Positions 62,257 to 64,000 of a DNA stretch of 64,000 nucleotides are shown one piece after another. The position numbers were made by a program, and so were the translations under genes. The notes under the pieces are model-generated. The model did no database searches. It saw only the letters and a program-made list of their open reading frames with translations, and had not been told where the DNA came from. This DNA is from CAVTRI01 sp963737075. GTDB lineage: Bacteria; Actinomycetota; Acidimicrobiia; Acidimicrobiales; Palsa-688. The stretch spans positions 682,001 through 746,000 of the forward strand of contig CAVTRI010000002.1 of the NCBI GenBank assembly GCA_963737075.1, given 5' to 3'. How positions within the stretch are numbered: position 1 is the stretch's first letter; each line of letters begins with the position of its first letter.

Positions 62257-62554
62257 CGGTGATGCCCCCCTCCCCGGCAGGTCAGCGGCAGTTCGAGCGA
62301 TTCTTTCACGCACTCGACGCCGGCGCACAGCCGGCTGTATGGCGGCGGTTGAAGGCAGCGGCGCGCGCGGTAGCCCTCACGCGCCCGAAGGCCGCGCGCC
62401 AGCGTGCGGGTTCCAGCCCCGGCCCACGCCAGGCTGCGCGGCAGCGTGCCATATAGACGCTCTCGCGCACAGCGTGAGCATCACACGCCGGAGGAATGCC
62501 CCGCTGGCGCGCGGCGTACCCGGCGGATGCCTTTACACCGCGCGCCAATGGGGG
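62257..62554. other. 298-bp spacer at the island/purQ junction with repeat copy B
   Basis: Nothing coding is seen. It holds the 160-bp repeat in 62391-62550, ending 4 bp before the purQ stop codon, and the ribosome site of the isomerase gene. Confidence 0.6.
62391..62550 (+). repeat. 160-bp structured repeat, copy B
   Basis: Partner of copy A at 10333-10492, in the same orientation. The boxes GCCGCGCGCCAGCG (62391-62404), CGCTGGCGCGCGGC (62502-62515) and CCGCGCGCCAA (62538-62548) keep the 111- and 36-bp spacings of copy A, while intervening sequence has diverged. The internal box found in copy A is degenerate here (CTCTCGCGCACAGCG). The repeat lies at the junction between the catabolic block and purQ. 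Confidence 0.65.
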
Positions 62555-63232
62555 CTAGCTCGTTCTGGCCACAGCCGCCCCCAGCAGCGCCCGCATCAAC
62601 ACCAACCCGTCCGACGACCCGAGCATGGCGTCGGACGCCCGCTCGGGGTGGGGCATGAGCCCAACGACGTTGCCGGCGGCGTTGGTCACCCCGGCGATGC
62701 TTCCCACAGACCCGTTGGGGTTGTCAACATACCGGAGCACCACGCGGCCGTCCGCCTCGAGCGACGCCCGCACCGAGGGATCGCAGGTGTAGTTGCCCTC
62801 GAAGTGGTTGATCGGGATGCGCAGCCGGCGGCCGACGTCGACCCCTGCGGTGAGCACCGAGCGCTCGCTGATCACCTCCACCTCGACGGTCTGGCAGAGA
62901 AAGGACAGACCACGGTTCTTCTGCAGCGCCCCCGGCAAAAGGTGCGCCTCGGTGAGCACCTGGAAGCCGTTACAGATTCCGACGACGGGCCCTCCGTCGG
63001 CGGCGAAGGCCTCGACCGCCGCCATGATCGGCGAGAACCGCGCGATGGCCCCCGGACGGAGGTAGTCCCCGTGCGCGAACCCGCCGGGGATGATGACCGC
63101 GTCGACCGGCCCGAGCGACCGGTCCCCGTGCCACACGAGCTGCGCCCTCCCACCGGCGGCGCCTACCGCCTCCACGACATCGTGCTCGCAGTTGGTGCCG
63201 GGAAACAGCACCACCCCCACATTGACGCTCAT
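62555..63232 (-). CDS. purQ: Phosphoribosylformylglycinamidine synthase, glutaminase subunit
   Basis: The 225-residue class-I glutamine amidotransferase has VGVVLFPGTNCEHDVVEAVG, the nucleophile Cys in GPVVGICNGFQVLTEAHLLPGAL, and the His-Glu pair near the C-terminus (LMPHPERASDAM). It supplies ammonia to PurL. ATG 63232 overlaps the PurS stop by 4 bp. In most actinobacteria purL follows directly; here the repeat and the catabolic block follow. Confidence 0.95.
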   Translation of the reverse strand: MSVNVGVVLFPGTNCEHDVVEAVGAAGGRAQLVWHGDRSLGPVDAVIIPGGFAHGDYLRPGAIARFSPIMAAVEAFAADGGPVVGICNGFQVLTEAHLLPGALQKNRGLSFLCQTVEVEVISERSVLTAGVDVGRRLRIPINHFEGNYTCDPSVRASLEADGRVVLRYVDNPNGSVGSIAGVTNAAGNVVGLMPHPERASDAMLGSSDGLVLMRALLGAAVARTS

Positions 63233-63480
63233 GTGGGGCTCACACTCACGACGGCGTCCTCGATCACCGGGTTGGTCAGGAAGCGGCGGCACAGGTCGTC
63301 GACCTGTGCTCGGGCGGTCGCCAAATCCTCGGCGTCAACGCTAAGACGAAACGCTTTGCCGCTACGTACGTCCGAGATCCCGGCGAACCCCAGCGCTGGC
63401 AACGCTCGCTCGATCGTGGCCCCCTGGGGATCGGCGATCCCCGGGCGCAGCCGTACCTCGACGAGCGCCTCGAACCGCAC
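63229..63480 (-). CDS. purS: Phosphoribosylformylglycinamidine synthase subunit PurS
   Basis: The 83-residue protein has FEALVEVRLRPGIADPQGATIERALPALGF and VRSGKAFRLSVDAEDLATARAQVDDLCRRFLTNPVIEDAVV, the PurS alpha-beta dimer that bridges PurL and PurQ. The presence of a separate PurS confirms the small-PurL system. It lies 31 bp after the purC stop and overlaps purQ by 4 bp. Confidence 0.93.
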   Translation of the reverse strand: MRFEALVEVRLRPGIADPQGATIERALPALGFAGISDVRSGKAFRLSVDAEDLATARAQVDDLCRRFLTNPVIEDAVVSVSPT

Positions 63481-63511
63481 TAGCGGCCCCAGGGGCCAGA
63501 AACGACCCCCA

Positions 63512-64000
63512 CTAGGACCCCCCTCCAGGCCAGTCGGCGAAGGACCGACCGGTCAACCGCTCATACGCCTCCACATAACGGGCGCTGGTGGCAGACACCA
63601 CATCCGGCGGCAATGCCGGCGGCGGCGGGGACTTGTCCCAGCCGGTGCCTTCCAGCCAGTCCCGCAGCGGCTGCTTGTCAAACGAGGGCGGTGTCTCCCC
63701 CGGCACCCAGCGGTCCGCCGGCCAGAACCGTGACGAGTCGGGAGTGAGCACCTCATCGCAAATGGCCAGCTGCCCATCGATAACGCCAAGCTCGAACTTG
63801 GTGTCAGCGATGATGATGCCCCGCTCGGCGGCCCAAGCGGCCCCTCGCTCATAAGCACCCAGGCTGATGCGCCGGGCCTCCTCGGCCAGCTCCTTGCCGA
63901 CCAGGTCGACGGCGGCGTCGAAGGAGATGTTCTCGTCGTGGCCCTCGGTCGCCTTCGTAGAGGGCGTGAAGACCGGTTCGGGCAACCGGTCGGACTGGCG
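63512..64000 (-). CDS. purC: SAICAR synthetase, partial (5' end beyond window)
   Basis: The visible C-terminal part has PEPVFTPSTKATEGHDENISF, IIIADTKFELGVIDGQLAICDEVLTPDSSRFWPADRW and SFDKQPLRDWL, conserved across PurC enzymes. It makes SAICAR from CAIR and aspartate. The frame remains open to position 64000, so the N-terminal half and start are outside. Confidence 0.95.
   Translation of the reverse strand, partial: RQSDRLPEPVFTPSTKATEGHDENISFDAAVDLVGKELAEEARRISLGAYERGAAWAAERGIIIADTKFELGVIDGQLAICDEVLTPDSSRFWPADRWVPGETPPSFDKQPLRDWLEGTGWDKSPPPPALPPDVVSATSARYVEAYERLTGRSFADWPGGGS

Noticed and set aside
62403..62420. GCGGGTTCCAGCCCCGG resembling a tRNA T-arm in repeat B
   Set aside because: No acceptor or anticodon arm surrounds it, and the aligned position in copy A does not keep the motif.
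1..64000. CRISPR array, rRNA or tRNA genes
   Set aside because: No regularly spaced direct repeats, and no complete cloverleaf or rRNA segment was recognised.

Overview
The window is high-GC chromosomal DNA with GTG and TTG starts, many 1-8 bp gene overlaps and actinobacterial marker genes. A BldC-type regulator next to purM/purF, the purC-S-Q / purL-F-M order, a caa3-type CtaG assembly protein and many acyl-CoA enzymes point to an actinobacterium. Acidimicrobiia or a relative is my best guess, but it is inferred from gene content only.

Layout. 0-3.5 kb: decayed material (glycoside hydrolase family 2 relic, frameshifted LuxR/LAL regulator, SnoaL relic). 3.6-7.3 kb: FAD monooxygenase, amidohydrolase and an NAD(P)-dependent epimerase with a repeat-bearing promoter. 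7.3-8.6 kb: a complete IS630-family element. 8.7-15.3 kb: miscellaneous single genes (glycolipid-binding protein, nucleotidyltransferase, YfcE-like phosphoesterase, DUF5990, lipoprotein hydrolase, CtaG, acyl-CoA dehydrogenase, DUF4190-type membrane protein). 15.3-21.1 kb: transsulfuration pair (cystathionine beta-synthase and gamma-synthase/lyase), phosphodiester glycosidase and serA. 21.2-24 kb: ECF sigma/anti-sigma pair, argJ and bldC. 24-29.7 kb: purM, purF and purL on the minus strand, with a nitroreductase on the plus strand between purF and purL.

29.7-62.3 kb is a dense catabolic region: three amidohydrolases, three acyl-CoA ligases, a Rieske oxygenase with a nearby ferredoxin, E1 alpha/beta of a 2-oxoacid dehydrogenase with a free-standing lipoyl domain, an OYE/dienoyl-CoA-reductase-type flavoprotein, acyl-CoA dehydrogenase, enoyl-CoA hydratase, MaoC dehydratases, a CoA-transferase, dienelactone hydrolase, cupins and two orphan solute-binding lipoproteins. 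GntR and ParB/StrR-like regulators sit in the middle. Beyond it, purQ, purS and purC resume on the minus strand. Read right to left, purC-S-Q-[32.9 kb]-purL-F-M keeps the usual order and strand, so the catabolic block looks like an insertion that split a purine cluster.

The block is probably a degradation route for an aromatic, terpenoid or similar carboxylic acid: uptake by binding lipoproteins, hydroxylation by the Rieske system, CoA activation, then beta-oxidation-like steps. The substrate cannot be read from sequence. Several genes are broken by single-base shifts or a stop: the LAL regulator, the serA start, GntR and two MaoC dehydratases. That is either decay or assembly error. A 160-bp repeat with internal inverted 14-mers occurs twice, once at about 10.4 kb and once at the purQ edge of the island.
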